Source: Hyaloscypha bicolor E
Lineage: Eukaryota; Ascomycota; Leotiomycetes; Helotiales; Hyaloscyphaceae
Reading direction: 5' to 3'
Assembly: GCF_002865645.1 (NCBI RefSeq)
Contig: NW_020194685.1
Coordinates: forward strand, 2,133,363-2,197,362
Length of the DNA stretch: 64,000 nucleotides
How positions within the stretch are numbered: position 1 is the first letter of the stretch; each line of letters begins with the position of its first letter. A program made the position numbers and the translations under genes. Below are positions 1 through 11,054 of the stretch, piece after piece. The notes below the pieces were generated by a model that was given only the letters and a program-made list of their open reading frames with translations, had not been told where the DNA came from and did not search any database.

Positions 1-319
1 ATAGAGTGGTCCTGGAGAGTGCATGGAGCAATTGGGTAAGCGCTCCCAAATATTCAGATACAAGCAGGGCAGAAGCTTAGTGTCAGGCGAAATCAACAGA
101 AAATCAAAGTTAACGTCTTTCTTATTCATAAATTATCATATCATATCATTCATCGTCTTCAAAAATTCACCAAGTAACACCTGGCGCCGCAACCCATGCT
201 GTAATGCTTACTTGTTTGCTGGCTATGCTGTGATTCAGGCCGACCTCCCTTTCCAACCCATACCCTATCCCCTATCCGCTCCATCGGATCCTGCCCAATT
301 CCAATTCTAATACAAACTT
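1..319. other. 3' flank of avl9, no recognised gene
   Basis: This is base-balanced DNA downstream of the avl9 stop codon, because avl9 runs on the minus strand. A 95-codon plus-strand reading frame crosses it, but it has no family resemblance and its composition looks like UTR or spacer. I see no RNA gene here. Confidence 0.5.
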
Positions 320-2729
320 CTACGGCGAAATCGGCGCTGCCGTGGCAGCCTCGACGGCCTCGGCAACGGCTTTTGCCCGGCTATCAGCATCTTCCTTCCT
401 CGGCGAGCTGTCCTCCCATTTCTTCGATGATTGACCGACCTCATCAGCAGCCGCCGCAGGAACAGCAATCGGCTCATCGATTGACTCGTGGAATTTGGAG
501 GGGTGGGGCGGCGGATGTACCGCTAACTTCTTGAGCCCAGAACTCGAATGCCCAGCACCGGCCTCGGCATCGAAAAGATTCTCCTCGTAGCTTTCCTGAG
601 TCCTCGGCCTAACAGCTTCAGGGATCGGTTCGGGCGACCTCTCGATCCTTACATTCCTAACCGGTAATGCGACATTCTCTTTTTCTTTTCGCGGATTTGG
701 TGTTGAACTAGATGTGCTTCTTCCCCAGCCTGTTTTCCGCTTCTCCCCCATCCAGGTCCCCCAGCTTCCTATGTAAGCTCCTGCCTTGCTGCCTACGCTC
801 TGTACCGTCTGTCGCGCTCCATTCAGATCCGGAGCTGCGAAGCCTAGACTCGGAACCGGAGTGCCATTCTTCTCCGCCTCTCGTTTCGCTTCCTCGTGTT
901 TCTTCCTTTGAGTCTCTCTGAAAGCCTCCATATCAGCGTACAATTTGTTGAATACTGTACCTGCTTTCTCTTTTCCTGCTTGTAGATTCCTGCCTAGCAC
1001 TTCTTTGCCAACAGCAAAGCGTTCGTCGAGGTGGAATTCCTTGACTTGTTCCATCATCCGCTTCTGCACATCGTCGATGGTCAAGCCACCTGCGCAAGGA
1101 TGCTTGGGCTCCACGATATCGAAGAGATGGCTATCTGTGTAGCGATCCCAGATTCTGTAGTTCTCGGACCTGCTCCAGGCTTCGATCCAATCGACGCCGA
1201 AGTCATGGGATGGGTCGCCTTCGACTTGTGGTAGCATTTTGGGGTTGTGGGCGTGGTGATTCATGTAGTTGCGGCATTTTACTGCCGAGATGAGGGAGAG
1301 CAGGTATTCTTCGAATTGAAGGCGAATAAATTCTTCTGAGCCGACGTAGCCCATTGTCTTCGGCCGTCCAGGGTTTGTCTCGTCCCAAGTGTCGTTCACG
1401 GACTGAGTGATGAAGTCTATCCACCGTCGATCCGCCACGGAAAGGGCGAGCGCAGCTCGCAAAGAGCTGGAGGTAATGTTGATAGTCGAATTATCTAGAT
1501 TAATGAGAATGTCGCTGTACCGGTCTTTTTGTTGTAACAGTAGGGAATTCGTGGAACCGACGATATATGATTTTGTTCCGTAATCTGCCAGAATATCAAG
1601 TTGTTGTAAAGGGGTATAAGGTCCAAATAAGCTCCCCTAAGAATGTATTAGCAAGTATGCAAACCAATTGCTGTACCAGTTGCATTACCTTGCCAAATAT
1701 TTGCAGCGGTAAGCCCATGTAAGTCAAGAGCGAATTTCTGTCGCTTGACTTCAAACTCGCAGGCTTCACAAGGTGCTTCTCATAATGATCCAAGTCCGGA
1801 TCCGCACAATCTTGTAGGTTCCGTATGAGACCAGGTATTAGGGAGATCAGAGAGAATTGCATCATGCAAAGTCTCTCACACCGTGATCCAAAGAATAGCA
1901 TCTGTCTCAATCAGCACAACTCTTCCCTCTCCTTATGATAGAAAGGAGTACCTTTGGTTGCAGTAAACAGCACTTGAACAGCACCAAAGTCTGCGACTTG
2001 AATTCTCTCACCAGCTCTCTCAAGCTCATGCCCAGATATTCCTCCCTATCCTCATCCGCCAGCCCCTCGCCCCTCTCCTTCTCCTCCTGCAAGCTCTCCT
2101 GGAACCTCCTCAATATCTCCGTATCAGAAAACTCCCTCTGCGCGAACCAGGCCTTGGTCACAACCCCCAGCCTCTCTCTCAGCATGCCAAAGAACTGCGG
2201 CGAGTCCGCTATCACAACGACGGCCTTCTGAACTGTGGAGCGGGTAACGTCTGCCGGTCGATTGAGCAGTTGCGAGGCGTCCATTTGTCGAGTACAGGAG
2301 ATGCCAAAGAGGGAGGTAGCTGGGACAGAGCCGCGCGCAGGTCGGAGAAGTGTGAAGTATGAGAAATCTTCTGTGCTCCTACAACCCCACCAGATCAGCT
2401 CAGTCCATCGCAATCCGGAAAGAGGACTCACACATGCGCGCCATCGCTCAATGCCATGAACGGCAGAAGAGGCCACTCATTATCAACCGCAGGATCAGTC
2501 CCCTCCTCGGCCCCAAACCAACTCTCGACTTCCGGTCCTCTATCCATGAACCTATTAGCTGTCTGCCCATGCTCTCGGGATCGAGGATCGCGCACCTCGC
2601 ATGATGGAAGCCCACCACCGTCACCAGCGGTACAAAGCCATGCCCATTGCCATTGCTACTGCTCGGCACACTCTCAACATTCGAGGGAGCAGTAGCAGAT
2701 ACCTCCGATTCCCTGTGCGGGCTCTCCAT
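320..2729 (-). CDS. avl9: AVL9-type DENN-family late secretory pathway protein, 5 exons
   Basis: Predicted 732-aa protein of the Avl9 family, DENN-related proteins needed for exocytic traffic from Golgi to cell surface. Exons read on the minus strand: 2729-2596, 2539-2432, 2378-1952, 1901-1689, 1636-320. The four introns are 50-56 bp with GT...AG ends, and all joins keep frame. The start is the ATG at 2729; a short Ser/Asn-rich leader (about aa 1-30) precedes the conserved VVGFHHARGPEVE block. Other family landmarks are WPLLPFMALSDGAH, then MLFFGSRCERLC after intron 3, and GPYTPLQQLDIL with VGSTNSLLLQQK at the start of exon 5 (from aa 295). The last 200 or so residues are Ser/Pro/Ala/Glu-rich and probably disordered. 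It shares strand with hog1, whose 3' end lies 1.4 kb upstream. Family recognition is strong; individual splice sites are inferred from motif continuity. Confidence 0.93.
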
Positions 2730-4134
2730 CTTGAGATGGCTATCCGATGCCCACACCACCCCAAATCCCAATCCCAATCCCCTTCTTAAATCTTTCTTCT
2801 TATCGAATAGGTACCCGCGAAAAAAAATAGCCAGCGCTCACCGCATGATGACACCTCTTCCTTCAAAACTCGTGGGATTTTCGATTCGTCGTTGCGCGTC
2901 GTCGATTTCTATGGGTCGGAATGCAACACCTTCCCTCCTCCAAATATCGAAACAAAGTTTTGACTCCGACCCCTCAAAAACCGTCGGTCTCAGGCCACCA
3001 GAGATCTTTCAAATAAAAATAGCCCAAGGGAGGGGGACCACCAACCCTGCACACACCCAATGCCTGTTTTTGCCTTGGGAAAATAGAAGAAGTTTTCTTG
3101 ACCGCTACGTACGCGCAAACATACTCTCGACGGGAAAAAACACGAGCAGAGAGAGAGCGATGAAATGCTGCGTTCGCTGCACGCTGCGTGCTGCAAGCCC
3201 CGACAGCCCACGAATCTGCGCTGCTTCTGTCGCTGCAAGGCCAGCGCAATGCTGCGGAGCGGCGATGAGCAGCGGTGCACGGCCGCTGCCAAGGGACCAG
3301 GGGGCGTGCGATAGGCATCCTCGGTCTCACGTGATGCTCCTTCTTTCTCCCGACCGCCACTGGAAGATCTGGATCCAGAGATGCAGATGCTGTGCTGAGA
3401 CGAGGGCCATGCACGTAATCTGTGGGTGCGGCGCTGATAGGGTATTGTGAGGCAAATGGGTGGCAGAGAGCGTTGTTGCTGACTTCCCACTTGCTTGGCC
3501 TGGACCTAGATGCCAAAAAGCGGTGGGTGGCATTGACGAATACTGCTGGAGCTGCTTCGAGGGGAGTGGAAGAGTAGCACCGATTGGGAACGAGGGTATT
3601 GCCACTTTGCTGGTAATTGGTACAGAGTACATTGCCTCGGGTCGCCACTGTAGTCATCGAGCTGAGAGGATACGAGTCACCGTTACACACACGAGAGCAT
3701 TGGATGTTTTCATGTCTTTTTTGATGTCATTCGTTCTATTCCCATGAGATGCCCACCACATATAATGCTCTGCCTCTCGTGCACTCATTCATAGGACGTT
3801 TGGCTGCACTTCCCTTTCCATTCCGTCATCTACTACATCGAGAAGAAGCATTTGCGTTCTTGGACCGCTGAAGAAGCAAGAAGAGAAGAATTGACCATTG
3901 CCCACCCAGTCCATGCATATTCGTATTACGCCGTAGGAGAAATTCCCATGTAAAGGCCAGGCTAGTGCTGCTAGCCCATGAGGCCACCAACAAACACAGG
4001 AAAAGAAACCAAGTTCAGCTCTGATCCGCTCCCGACCATCCATACCATGCAAAGCCCAGATGACCTCCCACCGGCGGCTAGGAGACTCAACATCGACTAT
4101 TTTTTGTACTTTCATTGACCTGCTTGCAAACACA
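2730..4134. other. Intergenic region between hog1 3' end and avl9 5' end
   Basis: This 1.4 kb holds the avl9 promoter and 5' UTR plus the hog1 3' UTR. Several overlapping open frames exist on both strands (the longest are 267 codons plus and 238 codons minus). They overlap one another, lack recognisable motifs and one starts inside antisense avl9, so I do not call them. The stretch near 3150-3260 is rich in GCTGC words and purine runs. Confidence 0.5.
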
Positions 4135-5720
4135 CTATTGACCGTTCGTAAACTCTTGCATCACATGATTATCACCGCCAGTCTCGACGTTGTGGTAATC
4201 AAGGATCTCGGAATACCTGCAGAAACATACCGAGTCAGTCATGCACACTTCTTGCTGTTCCTCCGATCCAATAAGAAAGTGCGATGGAAAAGCGCACTAT
4301 TCCTCTAGGACGTCTCATCTTGGTATTCATAAAGTTGCTCGTACATCATGATTTTCCAGGTATCAACTGGAAGGTCCGCGTCATTGAAAGACCAGTCGAA
4401 CTTCTCTTCTGCTGATGGCTCGTCCGTAGGGTCGTGGTATGGGGAGAGATATTCGTGTGCCAGGGCGTCGGTGGCCTTTACTCGCTTCTTGGGATCAAAT
4501 ACAAGCATGTCCTCGAGGAGATCAATGGCTACCAAGGTTGTTAGCATAAAACTTCCACCTGATTGAGGAAACGTACCAGCTGGATCCGCGTTGCGGAACT
4601 TGTCCTTTAATGGTTGTCGCTCACGCTTGGGAAGAGACTGAACGAATCTCAGGGTCTATAACTGATCAGCATTTACCTCAATTAGCACTCACAGCAAAAT
4701 CTTACGTTCTCACTGGCAATTGTGTGGATAACATCATCTGGTGGCGTTCCCAGAAGCTCGGTGATGATCGAAAACTGGTTGACGTGGTCCTTTCCAGGGA
4801 AAAGAGGCTTGCCCTCCAACATCTCCGCGAAAATACATCCGGCGCTCCAGATATCAACCTCGACGTCGTATTTTTGCCATGTGAGCATGATCTCCGGGGC
4901 TCTGTAGTATCTCGTCGAGACATAGCCGGTCATCTGGGGATCTTGGATACGGGCCAAACCGAAGTCGCAGATCTTCAAATCGCAATTCTCGTTGACCAGG
5001 ATGTTGCTGGGCTTGAGATCGCGATGGACAACACCTGCGGAGTGGACATACTTGAGTCCCCTCTGTTCCCGGATTAGCCCCGAACTAATTCGCGGATCTG
5101 TCTGGTGTACTCACTAAGATCTGGTACAGGAAGTATTGGATGAATTGCTTCTCGAGAGGTCTGGAGGTGAGGAGTCGGTGCAAATCGGTTCCTAGGAGCT
5201 CGGTGACGAAATAGCTGCAGGCGTTGTCAGTAAACCACCAGGAAGTGCGGAAAGCCTCGGACATACATATCCTCGAGCGGCGAAATGAAGATATCACTGA
5301 GGGAGATAACCTGCAGTGCGTCAGCACATGATATCATCTGCAGAGATCCAAGGCCATACATTCTCATGCTTGAGGTGCTTTAGGAGCTTCAATTCTCGGT
5401 AGGTTCTCTTTGATAGGACAGGGGTGCTGAACGGCTTCATGATCTTCTTAACCGCAACATTTTGGCCAGTCAGGTTGTCCTTTGCAGAGCTTCGCAATCG
5501 TATCAGTATGGGCCATCAATTGTAGCAGAAGTATTGAGCTCACCAGACCAGACCAAACGCGCCCATGCCGACCGGTTGGAGATCCGAGTACCTGCGAGAA
5601 AATCAGTTTCGTCTTTCGCAAACATGGTGTGGCGTACACCCCGCCCGCGCCTGGCCCCGCATACCTTGAGGTGATCTCGAAGGTCGTGCCGAAGATTTGT
5701 GCTCGTACGAATTCCGCCAT
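4135..5720 (-). CDS. hog1: Hog1-type osmotic-stress MAP kinase (p38 family), 9 exons
   Basis: Predicted 359-aa serine/threonine kinase, the terminal MAPK of the high-osmolarity glycerol pathway, activated by a Pbs2-type MAPKK and acting in cytoplasm and nucleus. Minus-strand exons: 5720-5665, 5591-5544, 5489-5360, 5310-5267, 5214-5115, 5062-4706, 4655-4577, 4528-4345, 4216-4135. Visible motifs: Gly-rich loop GMGAFG (aa 27-32), catalytic Lys in VAVKK (K49), HRDLKPSN (aa 139-146), DFG (aa 159-161), and the Hog1/p38 activation lip TGY at aa 171-173. The C-terminal part contains the common-docking-like acidic segment and the fungal Hog1 tail beginning YSEILDYHN. That tail is only reached by splicing a 128-bp last intron; reading straight through stops at 4305 with a different tail. 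Length fits fungal Hog1 proteins (about 355-360 aa). Also known as osm1, os-2 or sakA in other moulds. Confidence 0.96.
4217..4344 (-). other. Last hog1 intron; its retention would give an alternative C-terminus
   Basis: Donor GTACGAG follows ATGAT of the KIMMY codons, and acceptor TTTCTGCAG precedes G-TAT-TCC, so removal restores the conserved Hog1 tail. A CTGAC branch-site match lies about 20 bp before the acceptor. If retained, translation adds about 11 other residues ([11 protein letters not shown]) and stops at 4305. It is the longest intron in the gene. Confidence 0.85.
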
Positions 5721-6350
5721 GATGAGGGATTGCTGTCCTGACTGCAGATGCAATATCTGGACAGAGGTGAAGGGATGGAGGGCAGGAGGAGGGAAGGAAG
5801 AGGTTTGGCTCGTGAATGGACGCTCCGTTCGTTGTCGAGGAGGTGGGAATCGCTAGCCTCTAACGCGAAAGCAAGGCGTTAGCGGGAGCTGGGTTAAATA
5901 ATCAACGGACCGCAAATGTGAATGAATGGCCCAGGCAGCCCCAATCAATGAAGAGAAGTGGACGGATGGATCGCGCTGCTGCTGTGGATAGAGAGGAGAG
6001 AGATTTTGCCTGCAGAAGTCGGACTTTCTCACCTCACAAAAGTCCCAACTGTTCTGGGGGGTTCAACGGCAGCCGCAATAGTGCGTGGTAGTGGCAATTC
6101 GCGAGTGGGCAAAGAGTGGTAAGGTCAGTTGAGCCTGGCGTCCACAAGCTCAACTTCGACTTCAACTAGGAGACTCCGTAGGTCCCAAGAGTGAATGTTG
6201 GTGGTAGATAGCAAATGCCTGTGGGACAATCAACAGCAAGGCTGCCAGTGTATGCGGAAGTCAAACAAAAGTTTGCAGGCGGTGAAGATTAGGATGTTGA
6301 TGTCGATCCTTACTCGAGGGGTGTTTGGATTATTATAAGTCCTCACAAGG

Positions 6351-6374
6351 GCAGCAGCAGCAGCAGCAGCAGCA
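6351..6374. repeat. (GCA)8 microsatellite upstream of hog1
   Basis: Eight perfect GCA units, followed by imperfect CAG-rich sequence at 6600-6675. It lies about 630 bp upstream of the hog1 start codon. Confidence 0.95.
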
Positions 6375-6867
6375 AGCAATCAAGAATCCAGACCGTCGAT
6401 GCAGAGAAGGGGAGGGGTCACTACCATCACGACGCTGTTTTTGAGCTGGAGACAAGGCGAGAGTGGATCCTAGTGCTACAACAGGCATGGCACAGGAGGC
6501 ACAGGAGGCATTTCCGGGAAGGAGGGGGTTCGGAGGGGTACAGATGAAGATTTCGATGGCCAAAGACGGCTGCTGATTCGATGGCCCAGTGCCCAGTGGC
6601 CAGCAGCAGCCACGGCAAGCTCCTGTCCCACCTCTCGTCCTTCTGCAGCACTGCAGCAGTGCAGCAGCAGCCCAGGTGGCCGTACCTCGAAAGCCAGAGC
6701 TCTGGCCTACCTAGCCAGACCTTTCAACATCCCTCAGGGCGGCGGGAGTGCAGGGGTCCGCGTCCATCGACGTCATCGGCTCTCAATCATGAAATTCGGG
6801 CTGCATCGCGACATTCATGCACTTCTTGTTGTTGCTAGCCAACAGCAGCCCGGCACACGACGCGCTC

Positions 6868-6911
6868 CGTCTGTCTGCTTGCCTACCTGTCTGTCGTCTG
6901 TCTGTCTGTCC
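6868..6911. repeat. Imperfect CTGT microsatellite
   Basis: Tract of CTGT/CTGC tetramers with interruptions. Length variation between strains would be expected. Confidence 0.8.
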
Positions 6912-8830
6912 TCATTCTGCCATACATCAGCCATAGCCATATCAGAAAAATCACAGCTCCTTCGTATGCACCGGGTCATGGGTCCCGGTTGATGCCCTGT
7001 TGCCCTTGTGCCTCGAGCGTCGGAAGAGGATACTCGAGTACTGTATTTCTCTGGCCTGTGCCCGCCACCTCTTCAGGAATTCCCCTTTCCCCGACTTCAC
7101 AAACTTCCTCTTGAGGACCTTCCGCAAAGCAACAAAGGGCTGCAAACCTAGAGGAAGCGTAAGAAGCCGACACACACGAGTGATATGTATTTTAAAACGA
7201 CCAATGTGGCAAATCCTGCCAGAAGCCGGGTGATCATGGCTTTTGCAATTTCCCACCTGAGAAATAGGCGTCTTCTGGCCTGCCGAGAATACCGATGTTC
7301 GATGTAGGCAATGATGAGCGCATCATCGCAGAATAGGCATGGGTGGGCCGGTCATCGTGGCTCGGACCCGGCCAAACCCCCACCAAAGCCATCGCCGTTT
7401 GACAACGATCGACATTATTCCTCGAGTGAGGCTCTTTTTGCCAGAAGACCGGAAATTTCAGCACATTCAAAATCAAAATCAAGATCAAAATCAAGTCTTC
7501 AGGTAGCTCCCGGGTCTTGAAAGTACTGAAGGTTCAGAACGTCTGAGTACATTGCAAGTATGGAGTGCGAAGCCCCTTCGGCTAAAGCTGAACTTTTATT
7601 TGGTTATGTTTGGTTTCCTGTAACCGAAGTACATCTATCGGCGGGCATTTGCACTCCCCAGAGTGAACAATAACAAGCCGTTCAAGTGTTCGTTTCAGGG
7701 AAATCGCTGTCGCTTTGTAGCCAAGTCTCCTCAGAGTCCCAAGACGCTGACGTTCAGAAGAGTACCCTTGGCTCCCTTGGCAGAATTGAAAGAAGACCTT
7801 CAAACCATTCCGGGGACAATGGGGAGTGGCAGGAAAATGCCGCTAGCTCCCGGCGGCCGCTATCAGGGTCCTTCCAAATCAGGCACCTCCCAATTCTCAC
7901 ACATTTCCCGACCTTCCTTGCCGATTTCCGAGTCTCAAACATCGAGTCTCGGAGAGAGATCTTGGAACGTGAGATCGGAAATCGGAAATCGGCGATCCTG
8001 ATCGTGCGATGAGCGACAAAAAGCGCTGTGAACTCAACTCTGTCCATTGTGACACGATTCTGACTCAGCCATCACGGGGGAGCCATACACAAACGGGGCG
8101 TCGATCATACTTCTTCGGGACCCAAGAAAAGTTTAATATTCAGGCAGGAACATGATTGGAGGGCAGGTCCATTCTTCTTATCTTGACAGAACTCAAAACT
8201 CAAAATGCTTACCCTCTTCGCCGAGGCTGCCCGTCTTGGGCCTGTACTCGTGGCTCGAATAGTCTAGCTCACTAACAGCTTTTCAAGTAACTGGCTGACG
8301 TGATATGTGCAATGTGCAACAAAGACTCGACCTTACCTCCTCCTCCCCAGTCTCCCAGCTCTAGAAGCCAGGGACCTCGCTTTGCAAGTGTGTCCTTCTC
8401 GCCCCAGCATGTTCACGAAATGTTTCCAAGACTCAATCGATTTAATGATGTAATAATATACTTTAGTTCGTCAGAGCCATGTGTATTCGCAAAAAAGTTA
8501 CTTTGCTGGCGTGCAACAGAGTCTTGTGTGAGTTCTTGTATGGATGAGAGAAAGAGCGGGCTTGAACTCTACTGCGTAGAGACCGGTGGCACAAAAGTGG
8601 ATCTCAAAGTCAATATACGAACCCACGTTTTCTTGCCCGGACGGCGGAGAAATACCGCCTTCAATAATCCCTAGGTCCTTGTATCGTTACACCAAATCAT
8701 CCCAGTGAGCTAAACGGCCTGCTGGCGTCTTGGCCGTAAATAAGACGTGCAACAAACCGAGCTCTAATAATGACTCTGCAAAGCTATGGGCAACAGCGCG
8801 GCATACATTTGCAGACGTGCAACCAAAGAC

Positions 8831-9060
8831 CCCTTTCCCCCCGAGGGTGATCCAAAAAAAATAAAAAATTTTGGGTCCGAAGTTTAGGGGCTCGCTTTGG
8901 GAGGTTAGCGGGCCAAAAACATAGTCAGTCGGTATGATTAATCGATCGATTTGATTTTGATCTATAAAATTAAAGTTTGTTAGAAGGGTGAGAAGTTCTC
9001 ACTCTCACTGCTTCCGTAACCGATTCCCCGCACCAAAACACGCGCTTAAGAAAAATACTT
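8831..9060. other. Transition from balanced DNA to RIPed AT-rich DNA
   Basis: GC content falls sharply after about 9050. Just before this lies a 15-bp perfect palindrome at 8988-9002 (GTGAGAAGTTCTCAC) and an A/T run flanked by CCAAAA and TTTTGG at about 8852-8875. Either could be the eroded end of a mobile element. No gene seen. Confidence 0.6.
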
Positions 9061-9603
9061 TTACTAATTAAAAAGGAACCACTTTATAAAATCCTTTTAT
9101 TTTTAATAATTTTAATTAAAATATATTAATATTAATATAACTTTTATATTATATAATATTATAAAGCTAAAAAATCATAAAATTATTACTTTATTATAGT
9201 ATTTATAATATATATTAAATTTTTATATAACTTGTTTTTTTAAAGAATTAATTATAAAACTAAAGATTTTAATTTTGAGATTTTAAATTTTTTAAAAAAA
9301 TTAAATTTTTAATAAATTTTTAATTATAATAAATAAAAATAATATATAAAGTTATATATTATATTTAATATATATATATTATATTTAATATATATATATT
9401 ATATTTAATATATATATATTATATTTAATATATAAATTAAGATTTTAAATATAAAAATTTATAATTATAAGTTTTTTTTATTAATTAATATTTATATTTA
9501 ATTATAATTGAATTTTTATAAATTTTTTTAAAAGATTTATATAATATTATAATATTATCTTTATTAAATAATTTAAAAATAATTTATAATTTTAATATAA
9601 AAT
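9061..9603. other. AT-rich RIPed DNA, unclassified
   Basis: Nearly pure A/T with no open frame. It contains the 20-bp minisatellite at 9355-9434. No motif of a transposon family is readable here. Confidence 0.6.
9355..9434. repeat. 20-bp AT minisatellite, about 4 copies
   Basis: Unit ATATTTAATATATATATATT repeats nearly perfectly about four times. Confidence 0.9.
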
Positions 9604-10150
9604 TATAATAAATAATAATATATAAATAAATATTAGATACTATAAATCCAGTTTCTTATTTTAAATAAAGCTTATAATTAGAATTATATAAATTATATAA
9701 GATTATATTTCTTAATTAAGTAAAGAATTTTATATATTTAGCTAAATATTAGGAAATATATAAAAAGATATTTCTAGTTTTAAAAAAAGATATTAATTAG
9801 TTTTTTATTAGAATTAATTCTTGGAATTAGTTATATTTATAAGTATTATTTTATAGCTTATTTATCTTAATTATTTATATATTATTCTATTATTATATAT
9901 CTTATATTCTAATTAATTTAATTTTTAGAAAGTAGTTTATTATAAGGTAAATAAGCTATTAAAAAACAAAATTATTAATAACTGAAATATTAATTAAAAA
10001 AATATCTTTATTATTATTAGAATAATTTAATTAAATATTTAGAAAAGTACCTAATTAGATACTTTTTATATTACCTAATTAAAAAAAGGAAATAAAACTT
10101 AGATATTTCTAGAACTAGCTAATAAAATAATAATAATAAAGAAATTAGTA
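9604..10150 (+). mobile_element. Heavily RIPed gypsy-type LTR, homologous to 51541-52076
   Basis: A 547-bp repeat aligning end to end with the better-preserved LTR at 51541-52076. In the stretch I compared column by column (near 9610-9650 against 51557-51595), 16 of 38 columns differ and every difference is a transition, nearly all making this copy A or T. The distal part ends at GAAATTAGTA in both copies. No matching internal region follows it (a copia LTR starts 35 bp later), so it is a solo LTR or a truncated remnant. Confidence 0.82.
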
Positions 10151-10184
10151 TTAATATAGCTATTTCTTTAGGAGTTATATATAT

Positions 10185-10402
10185 AGTTACGAGATATGAA
10201 ATACGGGATATAATTATATAATCTCGCGTTCTATAAGTAACTTAACTAGTAAACTAGATTTATTTAAGCTTAGTAAATTTAGGGATTATATATTAGTATT
10301 ATAATACTATAATTCTTATTTCCGAATAATAACTTTATTAATCTTATATAAATAGTATTTTATAATTATATAATAGTACTATATATTACTAGTAAACTAA
10401 TA
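10185..10402 (+). repeat. 5' LTR of copia element
   Basis: It aligns with 16917-17130 over its length, sharing blocks such as AAGTAACTTAACTAGTAA. Differences are mostly transitions. Outer boundary uncertain by a few bases. Confidence 0.78.
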
Positions 10403-10890
10403 CTAATTAGTTAGTATTTATAGATTAGAAATAGAATAGTTATACTAAAAAAGGTATCTAGTAGCCCTTAGTAATATTAATCTAGCTATATTAAAGAAGG
10501 GAATTACTTATTAATTTTATGAAAAATTATTTAATAGCCTAAAAAAGAAAACTCTAGTTCTTATTAATTAATAAGTAATTAGCTATTTAATTATCTATTT
10601 ATTTAACTTTTATTATTTTTTAAAACTAACTTTTTTTAGCGCCAAGATTACTTTCTTAGAAACTATCTTTTCTATTTATATAATACTCGTATTTATAAAA
10701 TACTCTTTCCGGAATATATATCTTATATATATCCTTAAAGCTCTTTAATTACTATTTCGATTTTATTATTAAATCGAGTTTTTTAAGTTTTGAACTCTCC
10801 TAAAATTATAATATTTTACTTCCTAAATTTCTTATTATAAATGAAATATTTAAGAGCAAAATATTTACTTTAATATTCTTAATATTTTTA

Positions 10891-11054
10891 GATATCTGGG
10901 ATATCTAATATCTAAATCAGGTATCTAGTATCTTAATTAGATATTTGAACCAGGTATCTAATATCTTAATTAGGTATCTAAATCAGGTATTTAATATCTT
11001 AATTAGGTATCTAAACCTAGTATCTAAACTAGATATCTAAATATCTAGATATCT
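10891..11054 (+). repeat. Degenerate TATCTRG-type repeats in copia 5' region
   Basis: Many TATCTAA/TATCTGG/TATCTAG heptamers separated by A/T spacers. A similar cluster occurs near the 3' end at 16499-16640, so it belongs to the element's untranslated regions. Confidence 0.75.

Larger units (their letters stand above)
5721..8830. other. hog1 upstream region and spacer, no recognised gene
   Basis: About 3.1 kb of base-balanced DNA upstream of hog1. Five AGGGG pentamers (6317, 6408, 6413, 6523, 6534) match the fungal stress-response element core, a plausible but unproven promoter cluster for a stress kinase. Short open frames on both strands (up to 124 codons) look random, and several are CAG/CTG-rich. 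I found no tRNA-like cloverleaf. Confidence 0.45.

Noticed and set aside
2647..3690. Long overlapping ORFs (267 codons plus strand, 238 and 166 codons minus strand) between hog1 and avl9
   Set aside because: They overlap each other in several frames, the plus one begins inside antisense avl9, composition is low-complexity, and no conserved motif is visible. The region is simply stop-poor intergenic DNA.
4305..4344. Hog1 stop at 4305 as the real C-terminus
   Set aside because: Splicing 4344/4217 restores the strongly conserved YSEILDYHN tail, which the readthrough lacks.
8300..8674. 124-codon plus-strand ORF before the AT block
   Set aside because: No family resemblance, no conserved motif, and similar chance frames occur throughout this balanced spacer.
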